Shown piece by piece: positions 34,318 through 45,110 of a stretch of DNA of 64,000 nucleotides; positions within the stretch are counted from its first letter, which is position 1; every line of letters starts with the position of its first letter. The position numbers and the translations under genes were made by a program. The stretch is from assembly GCF_031143425.1 (NCBI RefSeq), contig NC_090450.1:223211442-223275441 (forward strand). The letters are read 5' to 3'. The notes below the pieces were generated by a model, which did no database searches, was not told where the DNA came from, and saw only the letters and a program-made list of their open reading frames with translations. Source of the DNA: Pleurodeles waltl (taxonomy: Eukaryota > Chordata > Amphibia > Caudata > Salamandridae).

Positions 34318-35620
34318 TCAGATCTTGATTTCCATAAAACAGGCAAGTAGAGAAAACCTATTCAAAATTAAATCAACATCAAGAAGTGGAATAAAATCTA
34401 ATATAAAGGCATCAAGATCCCAACAAAAAAAATATTTATCTTCCGGGTGACCTTCTTCTTGCTTGAGTCCACAAACGGAGCTCATAGAGGAAGAATTAGA
34501 AAATGTCTGACCAGCAGAGAACGCTACCACTAGCTCCACTGCATTCCTATCCCACAAGCTTGAAATTGCGTGACGTGGTCCCACCACCGAAGAGTCTGAA
34601 TGAAGATTTTGCATCCACCCTTCTGACCTTTGAGGGAGCTCTGCCCTATCTCTAAAGCTCAGTTTTCTAAGGCCCCTTTTTGTAACCCGACAATTAGCTC
34701 TTTTCTTCCCTTACTGTTTTTTTGTCTCACCTTTAGGCTTAGACTGGTGGGGACATGGAGCACCCACACTTGGGTCCTGCTTAAAGTTAGATTTAAAAAT
34801 GGGGAAAACTTCCTGTTCTATCTGCAAAGCCTTCTCAGCTGTTCCTCTTACTTCAGGCTCATTCTGGTCAGAGTCAAAAATATATCTTATAGAGCGAGTG
34901 GGACTTTCAACGGTGAGGGCTTCTTTGGGGTTACCTTTGCATTGTGGATTCCCTGCTTGTGAACCAAAATCAAATTGTGTACATGCCTCTTTGTGGAGAC
35001 CCTCTATATTTGCCATGGAAATCATCTCTGACCCGGCCATTTGGTCAGACCCATGTAGGACATTTTGTATTACCACTCCCTTATGTTTTTTCCATTAATC
35101 AATTCCTTTAATATTGTCACTGTATCATGGATTGCATCAGACCCCCCGAACCAATTTTTCTAGAAGTGTTAAAATTGAAGATAAAAGTCTCTGTAGACTG
35201 AGGATAAAGCGAAGACTTTACCTCCTAATCTAGATCCGGCAGATAACGTAACTGATTGTTGGTTACTTCCAAATCTGGCATTGCTGTTAATTGAGATAGT
35301 AGAGAAGGGTGGTTTGAGGGTGTACTGCTGAAATATTGCAGACCAGCAGACTATGCTGGAGGGGGTGAGTCCAGAGGCAGCAATTTACAGGCCTTATCTT
35401 GCGGTCTGCACTTCCTGCATAAGTCAAGGTCCATATGTGGGAGACGTAAAATCTTCAGTCGATATGCAAGATGCTTCTCTTTGAGATGGACCTTCACGAG
35501 GCATTGCTGTTGACTTGTCCTCCGCAAAGGGTTTTACTACTGGTATCTCCAAAACTAAGCACAATAAAGAAAAGTGCTTAGGGGGAAGAGTGGAATACAC
35601 GCCTAGTGAGTAAGATTCTT
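34318..35620 (-). pseudogene. LINE ORF1-like region
   Basis: Several minus-strand frames are consistent with coding: DLDLCRKCRPQDKACKLLP near 35430, FDSDQNEPEVRGTAEKALQI near 34880, and DAFILDFIPLLDVDLILN near 34400. A CxxC pair hints at a zinc-binding motif. I do not recognise a defined ORF1 domain; the call comes from the position between the 5' region and the endonuclease. Confidence 0.4.
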
Positions 35621-36370
35621 CTCTTTAAGATGGATCCACCTGGGGCTTTGCTGTTAACTTTGTCCCTTGCATGAGGCTTTACACTTGGCACAACCCCAGT
35701 TGAACTTAATGCACAAGAACTTTCAGTAGGGTGGCCCTGTTGAGTCCCAGCGCAGAATTTATATTGTCCCTCAGTTCTTCTTGGGTCGTCTTCTTTTTAC
35801 CCCAAAGAGAAGATTATTTGTTTCTTCCCTTTTAGTACATTGATTAAAGGGCTCTATTTCACAGAGGATTAGATTTGCTTTTAATATACGCCCTCCCCAT
35901 AATAGAGCGTCCAGGTCTCAATTTTCTTCCTGTCGTTATAATTGTTTTCCACCAACATCACAAGTCTGAATATAACAGCCACTCTTCTAGTAATTTATAG
36001 AATGTATTTGGCTGACCCCTGTAAAATTATAAAATTCCAAATGGGGAACACTCATAAACCAGCTAAAACTTTGTAGCTAGGTATCCCCACAGGTATTGAC
36101 TAGATAGGCAGTGCCTTATAGGATACTGTCTTTGCGCTTCTGTTATGCTCGTTAGCTGGAAACTACAAGGTATAGGAGGCAGAAAGGGAGCGGGACAAAG
36201 GGGTGCATGGCAGCAAGCTGCACCATGTCGTAACATGGCCGCTTCCGCTGTCTTCACAGTGTTTCCCCTGGCGATGCTCCCCTACTGGGGGACTCCCACC
36301 GGGTGTCCTAACTACACACTTACCTCCTACAAACCGCTCGTCAGTGTTGCCAGATTGGGCTATTACCCAC

Positions 36371-36403
36371 ACAAATGGGAAACAGTTTTCCCATTTGTGT
36401 GAG
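36371..36403. repeat. Subterminal hairpin of the hAT element
   Basis: ACACAAATGGGAAA-CAG-TTTTCCCATTTGTGT forms a near-perfect stem 15 bp long, 30 bp inside the left end. Subterminal hairpins or repeats often bind hAT transposases; here that is inference. Confidence 0.8.
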
Positions 36404-37438
36404 AAAATAGTCAACTGGCGGGTGCCTATCTTTTGGGCTCCGTAACACATGTTGTGTGCATTTTTTTTACCTGAGGCGGCGCCTCTGCCTCAAACCGCTG
36501 CTGAGTCCAACTCATCACTCACATCAGTGCAAGTTCATTCATCATCATGGTCCATGATTCATGAACTTGCACTGACTTAGTGACGACAAGTCTGACTGAC
36601 AGTGACTACAGTCCACGACTCAGTGCGCCTGCGCAGCGCGCCGGCACCTCTGAGCCTGCCTCTGCGACTGTGGTGTCTGGCGGCCTTCGGGTGGCTGCAC
36701 CCTGCACTCCTGCTGACTCAGAGTCAGCAGTGAAGTTGATGGGGTGGGTGGGGTCACGAGTCACGACCCGCGTCACTACGATGAGTAAGTGAGTCATGTG
36801 TCAATCACCACCGTCCGTCCGCGAGTGACCACACATACGTCGTGGATGTGCGTGATGGAAATTGTTTGGCTTTGTTGTTGGGGCAGAGGGCCATCAACCT
36901 AGTAGCGTGCGAAAGCGCTACCAATTGATGGCCCGCCAAAAATTATTGGCTTGCCCTGCGGTGTTATTTAAAATGCTGCGTGGGCGCGAGTGCGCACTGA
37001 CTGTGCACTTGGTGGTGTCTGGTGTGTGTGGGCCCTCCTCCTCACTCACTCACTCACTCTTCTCTGCGTGGGCCCTGCCATGAGCCTCAGCCTGCACACG
37101 TATGGTGGTGGGCCCCCGGTCCAGTCTCTTCTGTTGTGCACTCCCCAAATTAACGCCAGCCCCAGAGTGAGAGATTGGGGCCCATGAGAGGGGAGACACC
37201 CCCTGGCCTCTTCCTGTTGTGTAGGCGCTACCTATTGGCCCCTGTACACTGACTTGCGGCCGGTTTGTGCACAGCTGCAGAAGACAAGGTAAGTGTGCTT
37301 CAATTTGTGACTTTGTGACTTGTTAGTAGATGTATTCCTTATTTTTAATATTCAGGTGCTAATTGTGGATTGAGAGTGCAGTGGATATAAAGCATGGCAG
37401 GATTGAATAAGAGTGAGTGGCACCCAGGGTGGCATAGC

Positions 37439-37786
37439 CAGTGCTTAATTTGTAAATAAAAACATGCCGGTGTCCAAAGCTCTTCTCTTAACCATGCGGC
37501 TGCTGCAATTAAATGTGCAAACACAGAATACTAAGGCAGCGAAATCCTGAAGCCATCTCGGGCCTCTTTAATCCATTTTAAGCCACTCCCTGACATTTGA
37601 TCTCACTCTTGCAGCTTCCTCCTCTCTCTCTCCTTTCTGATGCGTTTTTAATTTTTGCCTTCCTCCGTCTTTCCCATATGTGTCTTTTGCTCGCAGTAAA
37701 TGATTAAGGCAGAAAAAAGAGTGACATCCCTCAAAAATAAGTGCCGGTGCTCCGCACGGGAAACAACAAGCACAAATGAAGCACTG
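37439..37786 (+). mobile_element. hAT-type MITE copy 2 (CAGTGCTTAATTTG family)
   Basis: CAGTGCTTAATTTGT at 37439 and ACAAATGAAGCACTG at 37772-37786 bound a 348-bp non-coding unit that is the uninterrupted version of the copy at 10599-15260. The site GGTTAAGAG at 37490 is where element B inserted in copy 1. Flanks GGCATAGC and GATGGAAT do not form a clear duplication, so this copy is older or rearranged. Confidence 0.85.
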
Positions 37787-39549
37787 GATGGAATCACATA
37801 AAGGCTGGTGATGACAAAGAGTTATTGTTTTCGAATCGTAATGCAAGGGGGTCACCAGTTGTGCAGTGCGTGCTTTGCAGGGCAGTTAAATAAAAATAAA
37901 TCATTCAGTTTGGGTATTACTTAAACCATTTTATCTGAAACCTTTTTGCATGTTTGGTTGCAGTCTATCTTATATTGCCTGTAATGCAAGTTTAACCTAT
38001 TGGCTTACATTTGCACAACACACAATTATCAATTGCACCAACGAAGATTTCATTCTGTGGCTTTTTGGTTACGCACACAGACCTTTCAGTACATTAACTA
38101 ATAGAGGTTTCATAAAATACAGTGATTAACTTAACTTTTTTATTTTTTCATATAAGGCATGTTATTATGTATGTACGTACCTGAAGGAGAATGTTTTGTT
38201 TTTTTAGCCACACATTAAACCCCGCCCCATTGCATGCAGCATCACTGTTCCCATAATGTTTTTAATGCACTTTGAGCTGTGTGCTCAGCTGATTTATTTA
38301 TTTATTTCACTCCAGTTGCAGGCAGTGCAAGCACAAATGTGGTCTCATTGGCTGAGCTAAGCAAAATGAGGGTACATGGACAGTGCTCAGCCTCACTGCA
38401 TGGTTCTGTTCATGATCTTAGTGCCTAAATTATTTACATCACTTGTTGTCATGTTCTGCTCATCGTAGCCAATGCTTGCATTTGACACAAAACACTAGCC
38501 TTTACCAATAATTTAAGTTTAAGTTCACGGAGTTTGGGTCACTGTATTCTGGCCTCTGGTAGGAATATCGCCTCACACAAACAACCTTTTTCACCTCACA
38601 CAAGGATGTATTTTTCTGCAGGGCCCTGTTGACCTCCAAAGTCCAGGGTAGAGGTAACCCGCTAATACAAGTGTAGAGGTAGTGCCTGAGTACTTCTGAA
38701 GGAGGCAGGAAATGAGTGAAATGCTGGTCTGCTGCCCATTTAATGAAAAGTCCAGAAAGTAGAACATTAGTAGAGCAGACTACTGATAGGCACTGGGAAT
38801 GCGAGATGGCTACTTGCATTCACCTTTATCTACTGTGTGCATCTGAAAGGCAGTGAAAAGAATACACGTTGTGCTTTGAATCCATGTGATCGGATGTTGA
38901 TTATCATAGGTTAATTGTGGAGCTGATGTAGCAAATGTTATCTTTGCATGTTGGGGCTGACATTATATTGGGATTAACAGGACTTGAACTATAAAATGCA
39001 AAGGGAAAACAGGATTGGGTCTGTTTTCCACAAACTTGTTTGGCATGAAAAGTTGAGGAAGTATGAGGGGTAGTCCATTAAGACGTATTAATTTTTTCTG
39101 TTATCAGTGAGTTGTCCATGCTTTATTATAAAACCAGTTTAAAAACCAGAGCATACCTCCTATTTAACCTTGAATACAAGGGAGTTGGCAGCCTTTGGCT
39201 CCTTCTCCATTTCAAAACATGACAGATCCAAAGAGTCAATTGTCTGCCCTGAAACAAATCACTTGACCCAGAGCAGAGTCAACACCACTTTGTATCTTCG
39301 TTAAATTCACTGGTGTTGTACCCCAAAATAAGTACATGACATCCTTGGACACTTAAAGTAGAGGTATGCTACAATAACCATTGGCATTTCTAGATAGTGT
39401 TTTGTTATTGCTTTGCACATGATTATCAGTGAACTAGGGACAATGATTGCAATTTCCTGTGCAGTTTCAGGTAGTCCCCTGGGCTCTCATCTTGACATAG
39501 TTCATCATTGATCAGCTCCCAGCTGACCTGGCAGTTTAATTGTTGCACC

Positions 39550-41395
39550 ATGGGCAAGTGGGCTCAATATAAAAAAATACACAAAAAAGAGTGGGAGTTG
39601 GACCTGTCAAATGAGATAATTCCAAAGCAGCCTGCAAGTACTGCTATATAGATCTGGGTGCCCATTATAATGATTTGAAGCAACATGCTGCAACCACAAA
39701 GCACCGCTGTCGATGTAATTGAGCAAGTGCCTCCATGGCATCCTTTGTACAACCCATTCCTTCAATATCTAATGACCAGAAAAGAAGAGAAATTAGGTTT
39801 GCCATACAAACTGCTTGTTGCACATCCATAAATAATGTAGATGGATATGGTGAAATTTTGAAGGATGAATTCTCTGCCTTCCCAATACACCGTACCAAAT
39901 GTACAGCACTAATTACTTCTGTGTTGGGCTCATACTTCAAAGACGAAATGCTGAAAGATATCGGAACATCCCCTTACTCCTTATTAATGATGAGTCAACA
40001 GACATTGAAGTAAAAAAACTGCTTTGCATTTGTGTGAAGTACTTCAGCATGAAGCATAAAACATTAGTGAGCATGTTTCTTGAAATGCTAGAATTAAATC
40101 AGGCCTGTGCCGAAGGTATAGCAAATGCAGTCCTAAGATTGCATGAAAGTTGTAACCTTGAGATTGAAAATTTAATAGGCATAGGCACAGATGGAGCAAG
40201 TGTCATGTGTGGAAAGCATCACTCAGCATTCATCTTGTTGCGAGATAAGCATCCTTCCTTGCAAGTTGTGCACTGCGTTTGTCACTCCCTGGATATCATT
40301 GCAAAGAAAGCAATAAGGAGCATTCCAAGCAATGTAGAATTCATGATCAGAGAAACACAACTGGTTTTCCCACTCCCCAAAACGCCAGGCCGAATACAGG
40401 GAATTGTATCTGACATTGGATGGAGGCATGCCCCTCAAATTAATTTTGCCTTGCGAAACGGGGTGGCCAGTGATGGCAGATTGTGTAGAGCGTTTATTAG
40501 AACAATATGATGCCCTAAGCTTACACTTTAGCACAGCATTCTATGTGGAACACTGCTACGCAGCAAGGATGCTCCAAGAAATGTATCACAATGAGACCAA
40601 CCTACTTTACCTTACTTTCTTAAAGCCTATTCGTCAAGACATAAAGGTTGTTGTTAACAAAATCTTTTGCTAGAATCTGGAGATGCACTCCACATCTTTC
40701 TCGACCTATAAACTCTATACATGTCCACACTGAAAAGGATACTTAAACCAAGTGTTTTCACCAGTAATCATCAAGAACAGTTGTAGAGCACAGATTAAAA
40801 AAGTTCTGCCATTTATCTTTTTCAAGAGGATGTGGATCTTGGACTTGCTTTCCGTAAGAAGCTGGAAGAAAGTAAACTCACCTCTGTTTCAATGTATGGC
40901 ATTGTGAAAAGGTGCCTGGAGTTCTTGAAAGCATTCGCATGTGAATATCAATGTTGCCTTCCAGAGTCACTAAGCATGCTTTAAAAGTTAGAAGTTTTGA
41001 GTCACCAAAAAGTGCTTGCAGATTGCAATCCTCCCGTAACTGACTTACCACATACATTTAGCACATACCCATTGGAAGTACTGGAGTCACAGTGAATAAT
41101 TATATACTCATGTTTATTTCCTGAGACTTCTAACATGGAATACTTCTGGGTGGAAGTGTATACCTACACTGATGCTGCTGGCAAACATTGCTTTCACAAG
41201 CTTGCAATGGGTGCTATAAAAATGCTGACACTCCTGATATCCAATGCTCATGTTGAAAGGGTATTTTCCCAAATGACGCTGCTGAAAAATGATAGACGAA
41301 ATAGATTGGGCCTAAAACTACTATAACATTTTCTCTACATAAAGTTTGGACTGAAACACATTGGAATTGAGTCCTTTTTGTTTGTGCCCCCTGCA
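39550..41395 (+). pseudogene. hAT transposase, ZMYM6/SCAND3-like type, decayed
   Basis: The ATG at 39550 (CACCATGG) opens MGKWAQYKKIHKKEWELDLS. HYNDLKQHAATTKHR (from 39664) looks like the end of a BED-type zinc finger. The catalytic domain follows: LLINDESTDIEVKKLLCICVKYF, LIGIGTDGASVMCGKHHSAF and VHCVCHSLDIIAKKA, then NLLYLTFLKPI. The C-terminal dimerisation domain reads NAHVERVFSQMTLLKNDRRNRLGLK (about 41235-41320). At least one stop in the N-terminal part and several frameshifts (near 39900, 40400 and 40670) break it. It would cut and paste its own element; related proteins have been domesticated in vertebrates, but this copy is clearly non-coding now. Confidence 0.85.
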
Positions 41396-41477
41396 ATTGC
41401 TTTCAAAATTTAAGAACAATATGTATGATTAAAGTTGTAAAATTCAGCCCTCCCCCAAGGAATGCATGCAGCTCGGA

Positions 41478-41690
41478 CCTACCCTTGCCACTGTTGCCTG
41501 CAGAAGGAGCCATGCCTGCCAGCCCTCTAGTGACAGGACCAGAAGAACACTTTCTCAGACCTTCCCTCACCACTGTCAGTTGCAGAAGGAGCCATGCCTG
41601 CCAACCCTCTAGTGATAGGACCAGAGGAAGAACACTTTCTCAGAACTGCTCTTGCCACTGTCAATCCCAGAGCACTGCATGGCAATCCTG
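41478..41690. repeat. Three tandem units of about 86 bp
   Basis: GCCACTG-...-GCAGAAGGAGCCATGCCTGCCA...CTAGTGA(C/T)AGGACCAGA recurs near 41490 and 41572, with a weaker third unit near 41653. Inside the hAT element; no function apparent. Confidence 0.75.
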
Positions 41691-41766
41691 CAGGTGGTGA
41701 CATGCCCAGAAGAGCACCGTACTCCACTTTCTTCTACTTTAAGCTACGGACATTGAGGTAAAGAAC

Positions 41767-42130
41767 TTGCTTGAAACGTGTAGCCTTGAGATTGGAAATG
41801 TAATAGGCACAGATGGGGCAAACGTCATGTGCGGAAAGCATCACTCACCATTCACCTTGTTGAAAGATAAGCAACCTTCCTTGCAACTTGTGTGCTGCTT
41901 TTACCAGTTCTTAAAGATCATTGCTAAGAAAGCAAGAAGGAGCATTCCAAGTAATATAGAATTGATGATCAGAGAAACTTACAACTGTTTTTTCCACTCA
42001 CCAAAACGCCAGGCCGACTACAGGTATTTGTATCTCACATTGGATGGAGGACTGTCCCTGAAATTAATTTCACCCTGCAAAACGCAGGACTAGTGATGGC
42101 AGATTGTGTAGAGCATTTAATAGAACAATG
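41767..42130 (+). pseudogene. Second partial copy of the hAT transposase core
   Basis: The frame gives VIGTDGANVMCGKHHSPFTL, IIAKKARRSIPSNIELMIRE and YLYLTLDGG, duplicating 40160-40460 of the first copy. In this copy the segment after the Arg-Glu block is closer to the usual hAT sequence (HSPKRQADYR). It ends in stops. Further degraded duplicates of neighbouring segments lie at 42120-42350 and 43135-43330. Confidence 0.8.
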
Positions 42131-43314
42131 ATGCCCTAAAATGACACTTTAGCACAATATCCTGCAGTAAAGATACTCCAGACATGTGTCACGATGTCTT
42201 ATAATTACACTTTTGTATGGTGTCCTATGTCTAGCACTGGTATGCATCAAGAATGCGCAACAAAATTTATCATGAGCAGATAAACCTATTTTTCCCTACT
42301 TCGATGAAGACCGTGCCATTGCCATGTATTAGCTCTAGGACTACACAGTTATGCCAGTACAGATGTAGAGATGATCTACGGTTGAAGTCCCAAAACAATT
42401 TATGCTCATTTGCTAAGACATCAGACCTGGTAACTTTATGAATGGAAGTGTATAACTACAGTGATGCTGCAGGCACCCATTATTTCCATGAGCTTACTTT
42501 AATGAATCCTCTGCCACTGTCATGTATTAACTCTAGGATCACCACAGTTATGCCAGTAAGAGATGTAAAGATTGACACCCCTATTTTGAAGAAAGGCTGC
42601 AACAAGATTTGGGACCATCTGGATATCTCTTTATTGACTGGTGGCTCTGTGGAAGTAGGTGGGGGAGGAAACCAATGCGCATGTGCCTGAAGTACTATAG
42701 TCAAAGCCATCACACAGTTGTAAGCGGGTATCTTATGGGATTTATGGGATTAGAGCCACCCTGTACAGAAAATGGAGCAAATCTGGTACTTAACGTTCTT
42801 GCAACCCTTGACTGACAGCAAGAGCCATTTGCAGTTTCCCGTTACCGGCTGTGACTACAAAAAAGTAATTCTTAATGTGGATGTTGGGCTTGCTTCCTGT
42901 CTAAAGGTGAAAGGGAATGACCTTTGTGATTGGGATTTACAATTATCGAACACGCCAGAATTCACATTCTATTGCACCTAGTGTGTCTGTGATCCTCTTT
43001 GCTGCCACATCGAACAATGTCAAATGGCTAGAAAAGGAGAGAAATCGAAATTGCATCAGAACCTGATTCAATGCACCATTTGTAGTTTCCCTTTACCACC
43101 AGCCATGTAGGTTTTTCAAGCAATATAATGTCTTAAAAGTTACACTTTTGTGTGGTGTCCTATGTGTACCACTGGTATGCATCAAGAATGCTCTACAAAA
43201 CTTATCAAGAGCAGGAAAACTTATCTTTTCTTACTTCGCTGAAGACAGTGCAATTGCCATGAATTAGCTCTAGGACTACCACAGTTATGCCAATACAGAT
43301 GTAGAGATGATCAC

Positions 43315-43600
43315 AGTTTCAGGTAGTCCCATGTCGTCTCAACAGGACAGTTATTCATTGAGCAGGTTATCCCAGCTGTCAAGCAGTTGCAGTTTAATTA
43401 TTGCAACATGGGCAAGTGGGCTCAATATTACAATACAATCAAAAGAGTAAACGTGGTTTCTGAATTAAAAGGACTGAATGCCCTGTAAAATGAGCTGATA
43501 CCAAGGCTGCATTCAAGTACTGCCATAAAAAATTGCATGCCCATTCCAATGATTTGAAGCAACCTGCAGCAAACAGAGTAAGTGATTTAATTAACCATTC
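43315..43600 (+). pseudogene. Partial duplicate of the hAT transposase 5' region
   Basis: CAGTTTCAGGTAGTCCC and ACATGGGCAAGTGGGCTCAATAT repeat the leader and start codon region of 39460-39600, and CCATTCCAATGATTTGAAGCAA repeats the BED-like region. Out of frame. Confidence 0.75.
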
Positions 43601-44060
43601 GCAGTTTCACTTTACCAGCCATGTTTACTTACTGATGCATGCCTCTTACTCTGAAACAAGCACGTTGCGGACTAGGAAGGGGCTACTGCTCTTGCTTTCT
43701 ATCTGCAAACAAAGGAAAATGATCTGCCTGCTACAAAGGGCTCCAATGCCAAAACTGGTGTCAAAAGGACTGCTGTGAACTTGATGAAAGTGATGTTCGG
43801 CCAAAAGCTGTAAATCCTGGAAAGGATCAAACCGTATGTGACTGAATGAACCATTCGCAGTTTCACTTTACCAGCCATGTTTACTTACCGGTGCATGCCT
43901 CGCACTCTGAAACAAGCATATTGCGGCCTAGGAAGTGGCTACTGCCCTTGCTTTCTGTCTGCAAACAAAGGAAAATGATCTGCTTGCTACAAAGGGCTCC
44001 AATGCCAAAACTGGTGTCAAAAGGACTGCTGTGAACTTGATCAAAGCGATGTTCATCTTT
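43593..44060. repeat. Tandem duplication of about 256 bp
   Basis: AACCATTCGCAGTTTCACTT begins two units, at 43593 and 43849, which stay similar through CTGCAAACAAAGGAAAATGATC and GTCAAAAGGACTGCTGTGAA. The 60-80-codon frames in them are repeat-derived. Confidence 0.85.
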
Positions 44061-44986
44061 CTGTCTCCAAACAAAAGAAAATAAATAGCTGCTACAGGCT
44101 TTATTGTGAAAAGGTTTGTCAAAGAAGGACTGCTGTGCACATAATCAAAGATTTACGTGTCTCACCAAGTCCAGATTTACTACTTGTTCCAATTTGCTGC
44201 TCATCATAAGAAGTGAGTGACCATTTTTCCATGTTTATTTCCATTTTTAGTGTGTAATGCAATGACTAATCTAGGCACTGTGAGTTTCACATATTTGCTT
44301 ACAATAAAAATTAGATTTATGCTGTAAAATGTTTGCTTCAGCCTAGGATTGCATTATTTCAGTGTTTAAACTTTGGGCTACTTCTTGGGCTGGGACCGGT
44401 TCATTTGGGCTTACTTTGGGATGGCCGTTCAACAGCTTTGGGCTTTAGAAGGCTTTTAAAATCTGGTAACACTGCCGCTCGTCTCCCAGTGCAGTTGGCG
44501 ATGAGTCAGGCTGCTTAGTGCCGTCAGCGTCAAGCCAGGCTGCTGGTGAGGGTGGTCGTAGACCGTAGATAGTCCGATGGACGGGGGAGGCTAGAGAACC
44601 TGGGTCAAGGCAAATTTTACCCAGATCAGCCGGATTTAGCCCAGGCCAGCCCTCAGTGTCTGCGCAGGGGTCAGTGGCACAGACACTGTCTGCCTGCATG
44701 CTTCACCGACCGATTTCCCTCGCCGCATACACTTTGCTGTTACTGCTGCTCCTCTGTATGATGTCATTACAATACAACTCACATTTTTGAGGATTCTGCT
44801 TAGGCTTTGTGCGCAAGAGTTTGGTTCTGGGGAGCATCAGCTGGGCAATAAAGAGGATTATTAAACGTAGCCCATGCCTGTGTTTTCATTTGCCCACAAC
44901 CAGCTACGGATAAATATATCTTGTATTATTTACATCCTGTTGAGCATGCAGCTATAAGCTCCGATTTCTGTCTTTTCTCAAATAAG

Positions 44987-45110
44987 GCAGCTGGAATTCA
45001 GACCCCAGGAGGGAGTGGAGCTATCTGGATTGGAGCTGTATTCCTCCACCAGTGGTACAATGCCAGCGCCCCAAATGGAACAGCGGTTTACATCTCTGAG
45101 CTCACCTGGG
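44987..45110 (+). CDS. GOT1L1-like: GOT1-family aspartate aminotransferase (GOT1L1-like), exon 3
   Basis: The exon encodes GIQTPGGSGAIWIGAVFL and WYNASAPNGTAVYIS in one open frame. The GGSGA loop corresponds to the GGTGA cofactor-phosphate loop of the family with Thr replaced by Ser. Length is 124 bp (41 codons plus one base), the same as vertebrate GOT1 exon 3, and the phase joins exon 2 exactly. The acceptor tract CTGTCTTTTCTCAAATAAG ends at 44986 and the donor GGG/GTAAGT at 45110/45111 is strong. It lies only about 100 bp beyond the 5' side of the fragmented LINE. Together with exon 2 it identifies the host gene; GOT1 itself is the alternative to GOT1L1. Confidence 0.87.

Larger units (their letters stand above)
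36342..44474 (+). mobile_element. hAT transposon, 8.1 kb, with perfect 8-bp target duplication
   Basis: Termini are CAGTGTTGCCAGATT and AATCTGGTAACACTG, an inverted repeat with one change. CCGCTCGT lies directly outside both (36334-36341 and 44475-44482). Eight base pairs is the hAT signature. Inside are a palindrome next to the left end, a GC-rich region (36590-37300), a nested MITE (37439-37786), a decayed transposase (39550-41395), and partial internal duplicates of that transposase (41767-44050). Removing the element joins LINE 5' sequence on either side. Confidence 0.9.
22520..44880 (-). mobile_element. APE/YADD-type LINE on the minus strand, fragmented by later insertions
   Basis: Pieces in the same orientation, collinear with a non-LTR retrotransposon, are: 5' untranslated region (44483-about 44880 and about 36060-36341), an ORF1-like region (about 34318-35620), AP endonuclease (33212-33935), linker (about 32590-33010), reverse transcriptase with YADD (30304-30805), and C-terminus plus 3' end (22520-23390). 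Later insertions are the LTR retrotransposon 23391-30298, the LTR fragment 30806-32590 and the hAT element 36342-44474. Removing the LTR retrotransposon with one copy of its 5-bp duplication restores a continuous reading frame, and removing the hAT element with one copy of its 8-bp duplication rejoins the 5' region. The outer ends of the LINE are approximate and no duplication was found for it. Confidence 0.75.
798..44986 (+). other. Intron 2 of the GOT1-family gene, 44,189 bp
   Basis: The intron runs from GTACAA at 798 to TTTCTCAAATAAG at 44986. It is phase 0, so exon 2 ends in CGG (Arg) and exon 3 begins with GCA, aligning without a gap to the family. About 80 percent of it is identifiable transposon or repeat, listed separately. 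No other host exon was found inside it. Confidence 0.8.

Noticed and set aside
39550..41395. Domesticated ZMYM-like host gene
   Set aside because: Stops, frameshifts, and location inside an element with hAT ends and an 8-bp duplication show it to be a dead transposase.
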